Under the pieces are notes generated by a model, which saw only the letters and a list, made by a program, of their open reading frames with translations, was not told the DNA's origin and searched no databases. Of a DNA stretch of 64,000 nt, positions 47,707 through 57,953 are shown one piece after another. The first letter of the stretch is position 1. The number at the start of each line of letters is the position of its first letter. The DNA is taken from positions 172,573 through 236,572 of the forward strand of contig JAJNDK010000009.1 of NCBI GenBank assembly GCA_021156365.1. The letters run 5' to 3'. The position numbers and the translations under genes are program-made. The DNA comes from Bacteroidota bacterium (lineage in GTDB: Bacteria; Bacteroidota; Bacteroidia; B-17B0; Aurantibacillaceae).

Positions 47707-49605
47707 ATGAACAAAAAATTACTTACAATTTTAATGATTTCGTCCGGGCTATTTGCATTCGGACAAAACAACAAAATCTCAACGGCTAAGTCGACAGCTG
47801 CTGTAGCTGCTAAACAGCAACAGATGCTGAGCAGAACAGTTCAGGGCGGCCTACACGTAATGACCCCTCCGGGTGCATGTGACACTCTGAATTTCCCGAT
47901 CCCGGGAACCTGGACACTGACCAACTATACGGCCGGTACCGGTGGTGCAGATGGTTTCGTAAACGGACCAAGTATTTATGACGATCTGGAAAAAGCGATG
48001 TTCTTCGATGCTTCTGCAACAGCTTTTACATCTGTAGCAGGAACATGGATCCTTTTTGATCATGCATATACAGCTACTCCTTCAAAAATCGTAACGATCC
48101 GTGTGTATGACGGAACAGGTACAACTCCGGGAGCCACTTTAGGATCAAAAGCGATCACTATGGGTGATATCATGGCAAATGCAGGTTTTGTTACTGACAT
48201 CGTTTTCCCAACTACAGTTACACTTCCCGCATCAAAACGTTTCTTTGTGAGTGTTGACATCTCTAACCTTAGCTGGGCAGCAGGTGATTCACTTTCTATC
48301 GTAAGTAACGTTGACCTGGAAACAAACCCTGGCGCTACCTGGGACAGATTCGACGATGGCTCGTGGGTTGCTCAATACGATCCGGGCAACTGGGATCTGA
48401 ATATCTCTACAGTTATTCTTCCTTACCTGGCTACTTCTGCTAAAACTCCACTTTCTTTCACTCAAAACATGACTTCTGTTTGTCAGGGTGGAACCATCAA
48501 TTTTGATGCAACCAACTCTATGCCTTATTCACTTTTGGGCTGGAGCTTTGGCACCGGAAATACTCCTGCTTTTGCTTCTACTATTGGCACCACTCCAACT
48601 ATTACAGGAACATTTAACACAACCGGTACTTACCCGATCTGGTTGCATACGATCAGCGGCGGATGTGATATAGAAGATTCTTCATCTGTAAACATCACTG
48701 TGAATGCAGCTCCGACTGTAACTGCAAACACTACTTCCAATAGTGTATGTAGCGGAGGTTCTGTTACACTTACCGGTGGCGGAGCTACTACTTATACCTG
48801 GACAGGTGGTGCTACCAATGGCGTTCCATTTACTCCGGCATCGTCGGCTACCTACACTGTAACAGGAACTACTGCAGGCTGTACAGGTACTGCGAACGTT
48901 ACTGTAAACGTTAACACTACTCCAACCGTTAATGCTAACTCTACTGCAACAGGAACTGTTTGTCCCGGCACAATGGTTACTTTAACAGGTGGCGGAGCTA
49001 CTACTTATACCTGGACAGGTGGTGTTACTGACGCTACTCCGTTCGCTGCCAGCACCACTACTTCTTATACTGTAACAGGAACAACTGCAGGTTGCTCAAA
49101 CACGGCTAACGTAACAGTTACCGTATACACCGTTGCAACTCCTACTGTATCTTTAGCAGGTAACGACCTTACTTCTACCACCGCAACATCTTACCAGTGG
49201 TTGCTGAACGGCAGCCCGATTGGTGGTGCTACCGGCCAGATGCATACTGCTACTGTAAGCGGTAATTACTCTGTTGAGATCACAGATGCTAACGGTTGTA
49301 CTGCTACATCTTCGGTTCAGGCAGTTAACGTTATCGGTCTGAAATCAGCTACATCAACAGCTTCTATCAAAGTATATCCAAATCCTTCAAAAGGTGAATT
49401 CAATGTGTCTATCGCACTGGATAAAAACAACGCATATACTATTGAAGTGAAAAATGTACTTGGACAAACTGTATTCGCTGAAAATGTAAACAATGCTACT
49501 GAATTCAAAAAAGCATTTGACATGAGCGAAAAAGCAGGTCTGTACTTCGTTGTTGTAAAAGACAATGCAGGTAAATCTTCTGTACACAAAGTGATTGTAG
49601 AGTAA
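47707..49605 (+). CDS. T9SS surface protein with PKD/Ig-like repeats
   Basis: 632 residues. Signal peptide to FGQ (residue 20). Residues ~50-240 form a jelly-roll-like domain (GTWTLTNYTAGTGGADGF ... DNGSWVAQYDPGNWDLNI-type). A PKD-like domain with cysteines follows (~255-330: TSVCQGGTINFDATNS, IWLHTISGGCDIEDSSSVNITV), then two Ig-like units of ~71 residues containing GGGATTYTWTGG and YTVTGTTAGC, encoded by an identical 36-base stretch at 48775-48810 and 48988-49023. The last ~75 residues are a type A sorting domain (IKVYPNPSKGEFNVSI ... GLYFVVVKDNAGKSSVHKVIVE). Codons are strongly biased to GCT, ACT, GTT and GGT, unlike its neighbours, as in highly expressed genes. Confidence 0.88.
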   Translation: MNKKLLTILMISSGLFAFGQNNKISTAKSTAAVAAKQQQMLSRTVQGGLHVMTPPGACDTLNFPIPGTWTLTNYTAGTGGADGFVNGPSIYDDLEKAMFFDASATAFTSVAGTWILFDHAYTATPSKIVTIRVYDGTGTTPGATLGSKAITMGDIMANAGFVTDIVFPTTVTLPASKRFFVSVDISNLSWAAGDSLSIVSNVDLETNPGATWDRFDDGSWVAQYDPGNWDLNISTVILPYLATSAKTPLSFTQNMTSVCQGGTINFDATNSMPYSLLGWSFGTGNTPAFASTIGTTPTITGTFNTTGTYPIWLHTISGGCDIEDSSSVNITVNAAPTVTANTTSNSVCSGGSVTLTGGGATTYTWTGGATNGVPFTPASSATYTVTGTTAGCTGTANVTVNVNTTPTVNANSTATGTVCPGTMVTLTGGGATTYTWTGGVTDATPFAASTTTSYTVTGTTAGCSNTANVTVTVYTVATPTVSLAGNDLTSTTATSYQWLLNGSPIGGATGQMHTATVSGNYSVEITDANGCTATSSVQAVNVIGLKSATSTASIKVYPNPSKGEFNVSIALDKNNAYTIEVKNVLGQTVFAENVNNATEFKKAFDMSEKAGLYFVVVKDNAGKSSVHKVIVE

Positions 49606-49630
49606 TCTTTACATAACCTTAATCATACTG

Positions 49631-49660
49631 AAAGCGGTCCGGCGAAAGCCGGATCGCTTT
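49631..49660 (+). terminator. Terminator of the surface protein gene
   Basis: AAAGCGGTCCGGC (49631-49643), GAAA tetraloop, GCCGGATCGCTTT (49648-49660), 13 bp with one G-T, followed by TTTTTATT. A GNRA loop on a GC-rich stem makes this a strong terminator. Confidence 0.92.
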
Positions 49661-49723
49661 TTTTATTAACATGCTGGTAAAAAACCCGTATATTTTTTAC
49701 TTTAGTCCTAAATAAATCCCTCC

Positions 49724-50284
49724 ATGAAAAACCGAATTATTCTTTGCGTATGTATTGCTTTGTCAATAAACGCATTTGCACAAAAAGCAAAAGGTAAGCC
49801 ATTCCCGGACCTCACGGGTGAGACCTTTGCAGGTAAAACCGTTAATCTTCCCAAAGACACCAAAGGTAAATTCAGCCTGATAGGAGTATGCTTCAGCAAA
49901 GACGCCGAAGATGACCTGAAAGGCTGGCTGAACCCCGTATACAATGCCTTTGTGATGAAAAAAGACACCACCCAGTTCATGAGTATGGCGGAAAATTACG
50001 ATGCCCACTTTTATTTTATTCCGATGCTCAACAAAGTAAACCAGATCTTCGAAAAAGGAAGTAAAGAAAAGATCCGTAATGGTACCGATAAAGGATTCTG
50101 GCCATATCTGTTGTTTTACAATGGAGCGATTAAGCCGTATAAGGAAGATTTTGAGATCACTGATTCCAAGATCCCTTACTTTTTTGTAGTGGACAAAAGC
50201 GGGAAGATCGTTCACGTGGAATCCGGAAAATACACCGCAAAGAAAATGAGTGCGATCGAAGATTTTTTTAGCGAGGCGGAGTAA
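49724..50284 (+). CDS. Secreted thioredoxin-fold-like hypothetical protein
   Basis: 186 residues with a signal peptide (MKNRIILCVCIALSINAFAQ). The start KAKGKPFPDLTGETFAGKTVNLPKDTKGKFSLIGVCFSKDAEDDLKGWLNPVYNAF has the order of a TlpA/AhpC-type fold (P-F-x-L-x-G-x-x-x-G-K), and IPYFFVVDKSGKIVHVESGKYTAKKM resembles the cis-Pro strand region of thioredoxins. No CxxC is present. It may be related to ATP10-like assembly factors, but this is uncertain. Alone between two terminators. Confidence 0.6.
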   Translation: MKNRIILCVCIALSINAFAQKAKGKPFPDLTGETFAGKTVNLPKDTKGKFSLIGVCFSKDAEDDLKGWLNPVYNAFVMKKDTTQFMSMAENYDAHFYFIPMLNKVNQIFEKGSKEKIRNGTDKGFWPYLLFYNGAIKPYKEDFEITDSKIPYFFVVDKSGKIVHVESGKYTAKKMSAIEDFFSEAE

Positions 50285-50303
50285 TTTTATTCATTATATA
50301 GCT

Positions 50304-50330
50304 AAAACGTCCGCTTTATGCGGACGTTTT
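50304..50330 (+). terminator. Terminator of the thioredoxin-like gene
   Basis: AAAACGTCCGC (50304-50314), loop TTTAT, GCGGACGTTTT (50320-50330), a perfect 11-bp stem followed by T. Symmetric enough to also stop leftward clpB transcripts. Confidence 0.9.
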
Positions 50331-50376
50331 TATCAATAATAACCTGGTTGGGATTCAGAACCAACTATGCCGTACA

Positions 50377-52971
50377 TTAATTCCTGAACACAAACTCCTT
50401 ATCGAACATATCTATCACGATCGGTTTGCTCTTATCGATCTTACCCGAAAGGATCTGTTTGGATAATTCGTTCAGGATCTGTTTCTGCAACACCCGCTTC
50501 ACCGGACGGGCGCCGAACTGCGGGTCATAGCCCAGCTCCGCCAGCCATTCGATAGCCTCATCACTTGCCGAAATGCTGATCTGCTGTTCAGCCAGGCGTT
50601 TAGCGATCTGCCGGAACTGTATCCTCACTACATCCGTTACATTTTCCCTGCTCAATGGCTCGAACATGATCACCTCATCGATCCGGTTCAGGAATTCGGG
50701 GCGGATAGTTTTTTTCAGTAACTCGTATACTTCGCTCTTTGCCTGTGCAACGAGCTTGTCCCTGTTCTCTTCCGTCAATCCTTCAAATTTTTCCTGGATA
50801 ATATGTGAGCCGATATTGGAAGTCATGATGATGATGGTGTTCTTGAAATTCACCATGCGACCTTTGTTGTCTGTGAGCCTTCCATCGTCCAGCACCTGCA
50901 GTAAAATATTAAATACATCCGGGTGCGCTTTCTCTATCTCATCCAGCAACACTACGCTGTAGGGTCTCCTGCGCACAGCTTCTGTCAGTTGCCCGCCTTC
51001 ATCATACCCAACATATCCCGGAGGCGCACCGATCAGCCTGCTCACTGCGTGGCGTTCCTGGTACTCGCTCATATCGATACGTGTCATTGCGTTTTCATTG
51101 TTGAATAAATAGTCAGCCAATGCTTTTGCCAATTCCGTTTTACCAACACCTGTAGTACCAAGGAATATAAAGGAGCCGATAGGTTTTTTCGCATCCTGCA
51201 ATCCGGCCCTGCTTCTGCGAACGGCATCGGCAATGCTTTCGATCGCTTCGTGCTGCCCCACTACCCGTTTGTGCAATTCATCTTCCAGCATCAGTAATTT
51301 TTCGCGATCACTTTGCAGCATTTTAGAAACCGGTATACCTGTCCAGGCGCTGATCACATCTGCAATATCTTCGCTGTCCACTTCTTCTTTTACCATCTGG
51401 CTGCCACTTTCTTTAGCGGCCGAAAGTTTATCGGACAGCTCTGCCAATTGTTTTTCTGCTTCCTGCACTTTGCCATACCGGATCTCGGCCACTTTACCAT
51501 AATCGCCCTGCTTCTCATAATTAGCCGCCTGCAATTTGAGATCCTCGATCTGCAATTTCAGTTTCTGTACATTTTCGATCAGCTCTTTTTCTCCCTGCCA
51601 TTTGGCTTTCAGATCAGAGTGCTTATCATTCAATTCCGAAAGCTCTTTGTTAAGTAAATCAACTTTTCCGTCTTCGTCTTCCCGTTTCATTGCTTCGCGC
51701 TCGATCTCCAACTGCATAATACGTCTTTCTATTTCATCGAGCTCGATCGGCATGGAATTGATCTGCATCCGCAATTTGGAAGCGGCTTCGTCCATGAGAT
51801 CAATAGCTTTATCCGGGAGGAACCGATCGCTGATATACCGTTGCGATAATTCAACCGCAGCAATGATCGCTTCATCCTTGATCCGCACTTTGTGATGCGT
51901 TTCATATTTTTCTTTAATACCCCTTAGAATAGAAATAGCATCTTCCGCATCCGGCTCATCTACCATTACCTTCTGGAACCGACGCTCCAGGGCTTTGTCT
52001 TTTTCGAAATATTTCTGGTACTCATTTAATGTGGTGGCACCGATCGCTCTCAGCTCACCTCGGGCCAGGGCAGGTTTCAGAATGTTGGCGGCATCCATTG
52101 CACCTTCGCCTCCACCACCTGCTCCTACCAATGTGTGGATCTCATCAATGAATAAAATGATCTCTCCGTTGGCTCCGGTCACTTCCTTCACCACCGATTT
52201 CAATCGTTCTTCAAATTCTCCTTTGTATTTGGCACCTGCTATCAGTGACCCCATATCGAGCGAAAAGATCTGTTTGCTTTTGAGATTCTCCGGTACGTCG
52301 CCATTGTTGATCCGATGTGCGAGCCCTTCCGCAATCGCTGTTTTACCTACACCCGGCTCACCTACAAGGATCGGATTGTTTTTGGTACGACGCGACAAGA
52401 TCTGCAAAACCCTTCGGATCTCTTCATCACGCCCGATCACCGGATCCAGTTTTCCGTTGCGTGCCTGCTCATTCAGATTGATCGCATACTTGTTCAGGGC
52501 GTTGTAGGTATCTTCCTGTGTCTGGCTGGTGACCTTGCTGCCCTTACGTAATTCTTTCACAGCGGCTTTCAGATCTTTTTCATTGAAGCCGATGTCTTTC
52601 ATCATTTTCGACACATTGTCGCCGCTGGCAAGGATCCCTAAAAGTAAATGTTCGATGGAAATAAATTCATCATCGAATTCTTTCAGATAAGTAGTTGCTT
52701 TGGCGATGGTTTGATTCACTCCGTTGGAAAGATAGGGCTGCCCCCCGTTCACTTTGGGATAGGATAAAACAATGCTGTTCAGTGTTTTTTTGAAGACCTC
52801 TATATTCACCCCCATCTTTTTCAGAATGTAGGGCGTTACATTTTCGTCCTGTTCCAGGATGGCCGTTAGTATGTGGCCATTTTCCACTGCCTGCTGTCCA
52901 TTCATAGTAGCAATGGTAACAGCCTGCTGGATGGCTTCCTGGGATTTTATGGTAAAGTTATTGAAATTCAT
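50377..52971 (-). CDS. clpB: ATP-dependent disaggregase ClpB
   Basis: 864 residues, standard length. N domain (1-145, [16 protein letters not shown] ... EHLLLGILA); first AAA+ with Walker A GEPGVGKT near residue 205 and Walker [47 protein letters not shown]; the coiled-coil middle domain characteristic of ClpB (about 400-530: [43 protein letters not shown]); second AAA+ with [50 protein letters not shown] and sensor/arginine regions; C-terminal oligomerisation [23 protein letters not shown]. Rescues aggregated proteins with DnaK. No CIRCE or ClpP-binding loop seen. Confidence 0.97.
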   Translation of the reverse strand: MNFNNFTIKSQEAIQQAVTIATMNGQQAVENGHILTAILEQDENVTPYILKKMGVNIEVFKKTLNSIVLSYPKVNGGQPYLSNGVNQTIAKATTYLKEFDDEFISIEHLLLGILASGDNVSKMMKDIGFNEKDLKAAVKELRKGSKVTSQTQEDTYNALNKYAINLNEQARNGKLDPVIGRDEEIRRVLQILSRRTKNNPILVGEPGVGKTAIAEGLAHRINNGDVPENLKSKQIFSLDMGSLIAGAKYKGEFEERLKSVVKEVTGANGEIILFIDEIHTLVGAGGGGEGAMDAANILKPALARGELRAIGATTLNEYQKYFEKDKALERRFQKVMVDEPDAEDAISILRGIKEKYETHHKVRIKDEAIIAAVELSQRYISDRFLPDKAIDLMDEAASKLRMQINSMPIELDEIERRIMQLEIEREAMKREDEDGKVDLLNKELSELNDKHSDLKAKWQGEKELIENVQKLKLQIEDLKLQAANYEKQGDYGKVAEIRYGKVQEAEKQLAELSDKLSAAKESGSQMVKEEVDSEDIADVISAWTGIPVSKMLQSDREKLLMLEDELHKRVVGQHEAIESIADAVRRSRAGLQDAKKPIGSFIFLGTTGVGKTELAKALADYLFNNENAMTRIDMSEYQERHAVSRLIGAPPGYVGYDEGGQLTEAVRRRPYSVVLLDEIEKAHPDVFNILLQVLDDGRLTDNKGRMVNFKNTIIIMTSNIGSHIIQEKFEGLTEENRDKLVAQAKSEVYELLKKTIRPEFLNRIDEVIMFEPLSRENVTDVVRIQFRQIAKRLAEQQISISASDEAIEWLAELGYDPQFGARPVKRVLQKQILNELSKQILSGKIDKSKPIVIDMFDKEFVFRN

Positions 52972-53114
52972 ACCTGCTTTTTTTATGGTAAAGACATGAA
53001 CAGATTTTGTTCCACATAAAAATAAAAGAAAATTTGTCGGGAAAAGCCTTGTTCTCCCGACGAAATGACGTTAAAAAGATGTAAATGCTGACGAATCTAC
53101 AGGATAGGATACAT

Positions 53115-55445
53115 TTATTGAACTGTGATCTTACGGGTCGACTGCCCCTTTCCTGACAATACCCTTACAAAATAAATACCTGCCTCCAATTGATCGCAAG
53201 GGATCGCATTTTTAAGCTGGCTGGTCTTTTGCCCGTACACTACCGAGCCCATCACATTCCGTATCTCGATCAGTGTTTCTTCACCCATAGAAGGAAATTC
53301 CACGATCAGCAGATCACTGGCCGGGTTAGGATACACCTTAACAGGCAATGACTGTGTAAGTTCTTTAAGCCCCACCGAGGTAGGCGATTTGATATTGGAA
53401 CGGGAGGTATTGATGGCTCCCATTACCTGGCTTGTTCCATCTGCCATACGCGATGAACCGGAAACACAGGAAAATCCAAGTGCATCCACGCGCCATCTGC
53501 CCAGCGGATAACTTGCATAATTGGGATCAGTGGTAGACAATCCTCCGGTGTTCACCAATACCTGCCAGGTGCCCGTACCATTATTGTCCCGTTGGAACTG
53601 ATATCCGCTTGCAGGGCTCGACTGCCCTTCTATTGCGTAGGCATTCCAGCTGAAATTCTGGAAATTCTGCTGGATAAAAATACTTTCATGATACAGTCCT
53701 TTTGTTCCCACCGTACCACAAAGATCGCGGATGGCCATTTTGTAGCGGTAACTGGAATACTGCGGATCGCCACCGTTCGGGCCACCGGTCGTACGTGCCG
53801 TATCCACGAGGAAGGTATTGGTGTCGCTGGCAGGAACTGCCCCTATTTTCAGATAATTCGTGGTTAATGCATCGTAGCGGTAAATAATAAAAGTATCTGC
53901 TGAAGGATAGATTGATTTGTCAAAATAGATCACATTGTTATTGGCAAGGCTGTCGACGGTAACCAGACAGATATCCGGAGCATCGTGCGCACAGCCTGAC
54001 AATTTGGTAATAAAGAGATCAGATCCTCCTGTTAGGTTTACCGTTGCAGCACCAGGGTCGAAATCAATCATATCGGAAAACCAGCCTAATGAATATATAT
54101 TACCCGTTGCGCCAATTACAGAAGCAACTCCTGTAGTTGGATTGGCTGTTCCCGGAATATGGTAGGTTAAGACATACGAGCCGTTCGTATTCAGCTTAAG
54201 CATGAAAAAATCCCATATCGACATGGCGCTTATATGATGCGTACCTGCACCTGGATTAAAATCTACATAGCCTGAAAAACGTCCGGTTACAAATATATTA
54301 TCACTGTGATCCAAACTGATCTTCGAAGGCACCTCATCCGAATTGCCTCCCACCCCGTTGGCCCATTGGAAATCACCAGCCGCGTTCAGCTTCAGGATAA
54401 ACATATCGGGAGCAGAGGTTCCTGTTACAGTAAGATTGTAAACAGCCGGTCCCGGATCAAAATCCGTAGTTCCGAGAAGTGAGCCAAAGCGCCCGGTAAG
54501 CACTACGGAATTTTGTGAATCCACAATCACCGAGGTACCCCAGCTTGCTATAAATGCTGATGAAGGGGGGGCAAACAAGTGAATATGTTTATGCCATACG
54601 TAATTTCCAGCCGCATCTAATTTCAGGAGGAATATACCGTTTATATTCTCCTCGGCCGTAGCTATTGCATCCGGATCAAAATCCACCATACTTCCATACC
54701 CATCCCCTGCTATCACTATACTTCCGTCGGAAGCGCTTGCCACCGAATTCAAATTAAGGTTCCCCGAAGAAGTGGTTGCGCCAATACCTTTGCACCATAC
54801 CAGGCTCAGGGCATTGGTATATTTAATTATGAATCCGCCTTTTCCCTGGCAGGTTATATAATCCATTGGACCACTTCCATAGTTAAACGTATTTGTATAA
54901 TACCCTGTCAGGTATACTTCGTTGGTCGTTTTATCGACAGCAACACTCAGGGCCCTGGAATTATAATTCAATCCTCCTGTGCTATGCGAGCTTAATACTA
55001 CTCCAGCGCTATTAACCTTTACAATAGTCGCTCTTTCGTACATGCCGCCGAAGGGATCATTAAAAACGGCAACAAAAGCATTGCCAAAGTCATCTACTGC
55101 AACCGAAACAGCATCATCGCCTACTTTTACTGCCCACAGTACATTACCGGCAGGATCCGTTTTGTAAAGAAAGGCGTCCTGGCTGCCGGTAATAGACAAG
55201 GTATAAGTACCAATAACAGCCGGTGCATTAATATATTCTCCAATGGCATACAGGTTTCCCTGGTTGTCTATCGCCATATCCACCGGGGATTCACTTGTAT
55301 TTATATCTCCGTATTGTTTTGCCCACTCGAATTGCTGTGCCGGCAAAATCCCGCTCCATAAAAACAACAACACATACAAAACCGATTTGAATTTTCCCGC
55401 ATTCAATTGTGCAGAAGACTGAGACTTCATCACTTTTCTTTTCAT
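53115..55445 (-). CDS. SBBP-repeat T9SS surface protein, family member 1
   Basis: 776 residues; start ATG 55445, or ATG five codons later. Signal helix (SVLYVLLFLWSGILPAQ). About residues 45-480 are SBBP blades (QGNLYAIGEY, PAGNVLWAVKVG, VYLTGYY, DNIFVTGRFSGYVDFNPGAGTHHIS), with D-x-N/D-P-G-x-x loops. Residues ~490-680 are the shared module: DICLVTVDSLANNNVIYFDKSIYPSADTFIIYRYDALTTNYLKIG ... YKMAIRDLCGTVGTKGLYHESIFIQQN, then WRVDALGFSCVSG and INTSRSNIKSPTSVGLKELTQ. A type A sorting domain ends it (VKVYPNPASDLLIVEF ... GIYFVRVLSGKGQSTRKITVQ). It begins 13 bases after its near-paralogue at 55459. Confidence 0.88.
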   Translation of the reverse strand: MKRKVMKSQSSAQLNAGKFKSVLYVLLFLWSGILPAQQFEWAKQYGDINTSESPVDMAIDNQGNLYAIGEYINAPAVIGTYTLSITGSQDAFLYKTDPAGNVLWAVKVGDDAVSVAVDDFGNAFVAVFNDPFGGMYERATIVKVNSAGVVLSSHSTGGLNYNSRALSVAVDKTTNEVYLTGYYTNTFNYGSGPMDYITCQGKGGFIIKYTNALSLVWCKGIGATTSSGNLNLNSVASASDGSIVIAGDGYGSMVDFDPDAIATAEENINGIFLLKLDAAGNYVWHKHIHLFAPPSSAFIASWGTSVIVDSQNSVVLTGRFGSLLGTTDFDPGPAVYNLTVTGTSAPDMFILKLNAAGDFQWANGVGGNSDEVPSKISLDHSDNIFVTGRFSGYVDFNPGAGTHHISAMSIWDFFMLKLNTNGSYVLTYHIPGTANPTTGVASVIGATGNIYSLGWFSDMIDFDPGAATVNLTGGSDLFITKLSGCAHDAPDICLVTVDSLANNNVIYFDKSIYPSADTFIIYRYDALTTNYLKIGAVPASDTNTFLVDTARTTGGPNGGDPQYSSYRYKMAIRDLCGTVGTKGLYHESIFIQQNFQNFSWNAYAIEGQSSPASGYQFQRDNNGTGTWQVLVNTGGLSTTDPNYASYPLGRWRVDALGFSCVSGSSRMADGTSQVMGAINTSRSNIKSPTSVGLKELTQSLPVKVYPNPASDLLIVEFPSMGEETLIEIRNVMGSVVYGQKTSQLKNAIPCDQLEAGIYFVRVLSGKGQSTRKITVQ

Positions 55446-55458
55446 ATTTTATTTTCTG

Positions 55459-57738
55459 TTATTCGATCACTACTTTTATCACGGCGTGATTCTCCCCGCT
55501 GCTTATTTTCATCAGGTAAACCCCACTTTTAAAGTTTTCCGTAGATACTGTTGTTTTGGTTTTACCGGTATGTTGCTTCAGCACTGTTTCTCCTAATACA
55601 TTTTCCAATGCAATCGTTGCTTCTCCTTTGAGATATTCTATCTCCACAGTTAGCTTATCATTCGCCGGGTTCGGATATGCCTTTACATTCAGTTGTTTTT
55701 TCAGTTCTTTTATACCAACGGAAGTAGGAGATTTGATATTGGAACGGGAAGTATTAATAGCTCCCATCATCTGGTTACTCCCGTTCATCCTTGCAGTAGA
55801 TGTACAGGAAAAACCCAGGGCATCCACGCGCCAGTTACCGTTCGGGTAGCTTGCATAATTAGGGTCCGTTGTAGACAAACCGCCTGTGTTCACCAACACC
55901 TGCCAGTTACCCGTATTGTTATTATCGCGCAGGAACTGGTAGCCCGTTGAAGGACTTGTCTGCCCTTCTATTCCGTATGCATTCCAGTTGAAATTCTGGA
56001 AATTCTGCTGGATGAAAATACTTTCGTGGTACAGGCCTTTTGTTCCAAGCGTTCCACAGATATCGCGAATCGCAAGTTTGTAGCGGTAACTGGAATATTG
56101 GGGATCACCACCGTTAGGGCCTCCTACGGTTCTTGCGGTATCGATCAGGAAATTATTGGCATCACTCATAGCCACCGCACCTACCCGAAGGTAGTTTGTA
56201 GTAAGCGCATCATAACGGTACACCACAAAACTATCGGCTGAAGGATACTGTGATTTGTCCCAATAAATGACATTGTTATTCGCAAGACTGTCGACAGTAA
56301 CGAGGCAGATATCAGGAGCATTGTGAGCGCAACCATTTATTTTGGAAACAAATGCATCATAGTTTCCCGATGCTGAAACGTATGATGTGGTAGAAACCGG
56401 ATCGAAATCCGCTACGCTCTGGAAACGTCCTGTGTAATAAATATTCCCATCACTATCCATGCTATGCAATACAGCCTCTTCAAAAGCAGATCCGCCTGTA
56501 ACCCCTGCCCACACATAATTTCCAGCTCCATCCAGTTTCAGTATGTACATATCAAAAGAACCGACAGCATTCAGGGTAGCTGTTCCCGGTCCCGGATCCG
56601 CATCAAAAGCAAACTGAAACTTATCGATGATAACAACATTTCCTGCCGGGTCGGAAGTAATAAACCCTGTCAACTGTAAATTGATCGGACGGCCCCATAA
56701 ATAAGCTCCACTGGCATCGTATTTTGCCACAAATGCGGATGCACCCGGCAAATTAGCCACTGCTGCCGAAGGATCCAAATCACTGCCGGAGTTTTTATTC
56801 CCTCCTATAAAAAACCCGTTACTGCTTTTATCCACAGCGAGAGATAACACGCTTTCAGTCCCCGGAGAAGTCAGGTGTTTCAACCAAACCATGTTTCCTG
56901 CCGTCGTAAGCTTTAGCATATATATATCCCAAACAGTGGAACCCAGACTTGCATCAGCAGTCAGGTTGGAAACAGGTGAGCCCGGATCGAAATCCACAGT
57001 TCCCCTAAAATGGCCGCTGGCAAGAACATTCCCGCTATTGTCGATACCAATACACGGAGGCCATTCCAATCCTTCAAATGTTTTCACCCAGATCATATTC
57101 CACGACAGATCGAGCTTCTGAATAAACCCTGCACCTGCAGCTGAAGTATAATTGGATGTTCCTGCATTCACATCAAAATCAATGGTACCCGGCTGGCAAA
57201 TTCCGCTTAAGTAAACAAAGTTGTTGGATATGGTCATGGACATAGGCATGAATCCTGTAAAGCTCTTTGCATAAACGAAATCACCGGTGGAGTTCAGCTT
57301 GATGAGTGCCATGGAATTGGAAGAGGTTGACACCGAAAATGTACTTGTTCCCGGTCCCGGATCACAATCAATAGTTCCGCTATACTGCGTTATAATGTAT
57401 ACGTTGTTTGCAGCATCTGTACAAATGCTGTTATAACCATATGCATAGCCTGTAGCGGTGATCGCCCGGGCCCATACAAAATTACCGGCCGCATCCAGTT
57501 TTTGCACATACAGCGCCTGAGTTGGCGATGTGAGATCAAATACACCTGTTCCGGGATCGAGATCGACTGTATTTCCAAACATTCCGACCGAGATCACATT
57601 GTTCTGTGAATCAGTGGTGATACCCTTTCCCTCGGTATTACCACCCGATGCTCCCATACTTTTTGCCCAGTCGAGATTTTGAGCATTGATACCTATCGTA
57701 CTGAAAAATAAAAAAACTCCCGCTACTATTCCTTTCAT
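55459..57738 (-). CDS. SBBP-repeat T9SS surface protein, family member 2
   Basis: 759 residues, signal peptide MKGIVAGVFLFFSTIGINAQ. Residues ~25-470 carry SBBP blades (NNVISVGMFGNTVDLDPGTGVFDLTS, DAAGNFVWARAI, NVYIITQYSGTIDCDPGPGT, GNVLASGHFRGTVDFDPG, GNIYYTGRFQSVADFDP). The C-terminal shared module is almost the same as in member 1 (CLVTVDSLANNNVIYWDKSQYPSADSFVVYRYDALTTNYLRVGAV; GTLGTKGLYHESIFIQQNFQNFNWNAYGIEG; INTSRSNIKSPTSVGIKELKKQL), followed by a type A sorting domain (VKAYPNPANDKLTVEI ... GVYLMKISSGENHAVIKVVIE). First gene of a two-gene operon with member 1. Confidence 0.88.
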   Translation of the reverse strand: MKGIVAGVFLFFSTIGINAQNLDWAKSMGASGGNTEGKGITTDSQNNVISVGMFGNTVDLDPGTGVFDLTSPTQALYVQKLDAAGNFVWARAITATGYAYGYNSICTDAANNVYIITQYSGTIDCDPGPGTSTFSVSTSSNSMALIKLNSTGDFVYAKSFTGFMPMSMTISNNFVYLSGICQPGTIDFDVNAGTSNYTSAAGAGFIQKLDLSWNMIWVKTFEGLEWPPCIGIDNSGNVLASGHFRGTVDFDPGSPVSNLTADASLGSTVWDIYMLKLTTAGNMVWLKHLTSPGTESVLSLAVDKSSNGFFIGGNKNSGSDLDPSAAVANLPGASAFVAKYDASGAYLWGRPINLQLTGFITSDPAGNVVIIDKFQFAFDADPGPGTATLNAVGSFDMYILKLDGAGNYVWAGVTGGSAFEEAVLHSMDSDGNIYYTGRFQSVADFDPVSTTSYVSASGNYDAFVSKINGCAHNAPDICLVTVDSLANNNVIYWDKSQYPSADSFVVYRYDALTTNYLRVGAVAMSDANNFLIDTARTVGGPNGGDPQYSSYRYKLAIRDICGTLGTKGLYHESIFIQQNFQNFNWNAYGIEGQTSPSTGYQFLRDNNNTGNWQVLVNTGGLSTTDPNYASYPNGNWRVDALGFSCTSTARMNGSNQMMGAINTSRSNIKSPTSVGIKELKKQLNVKAYPNPANDKLTVEIEYLKGEATIALENVLGETVLKQHTGKTKTTVSTENFKSGVYLMKISSGENHAVIKVVIE

Positions 57739-57903
57739 AAAAGTCCTTGTTTCCGCTTCCTAAAATACAATTTTCATATAAATCCGGATTAATTTTTCGA
57801 CACGAAGCATTTTCCGGCAGATTAATTTTTACTGCAATTAATTGATTCTTAGTTTAATAAATTTTTCATTATTTAGAATCTTCTTGTCTTTTCCACAAAA
57901 ACA

Positions 57904-57922
57904 GGCAGGTTTATAGCCTGCC
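57904..57922 (-). terminator. Terminator after surface protein member 3
   Basis: GGCAGG (57904-57909) pairs with CCTGCC (57917-57922), 7-base loop. On the minus strand TGTTTTTG follows. It ends the transcript of the gene at 57954. Confidence 0.7.
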
Positions 57923-57953
57923 CGTAATGAACCAAAATTTATTTCAACTGTAC

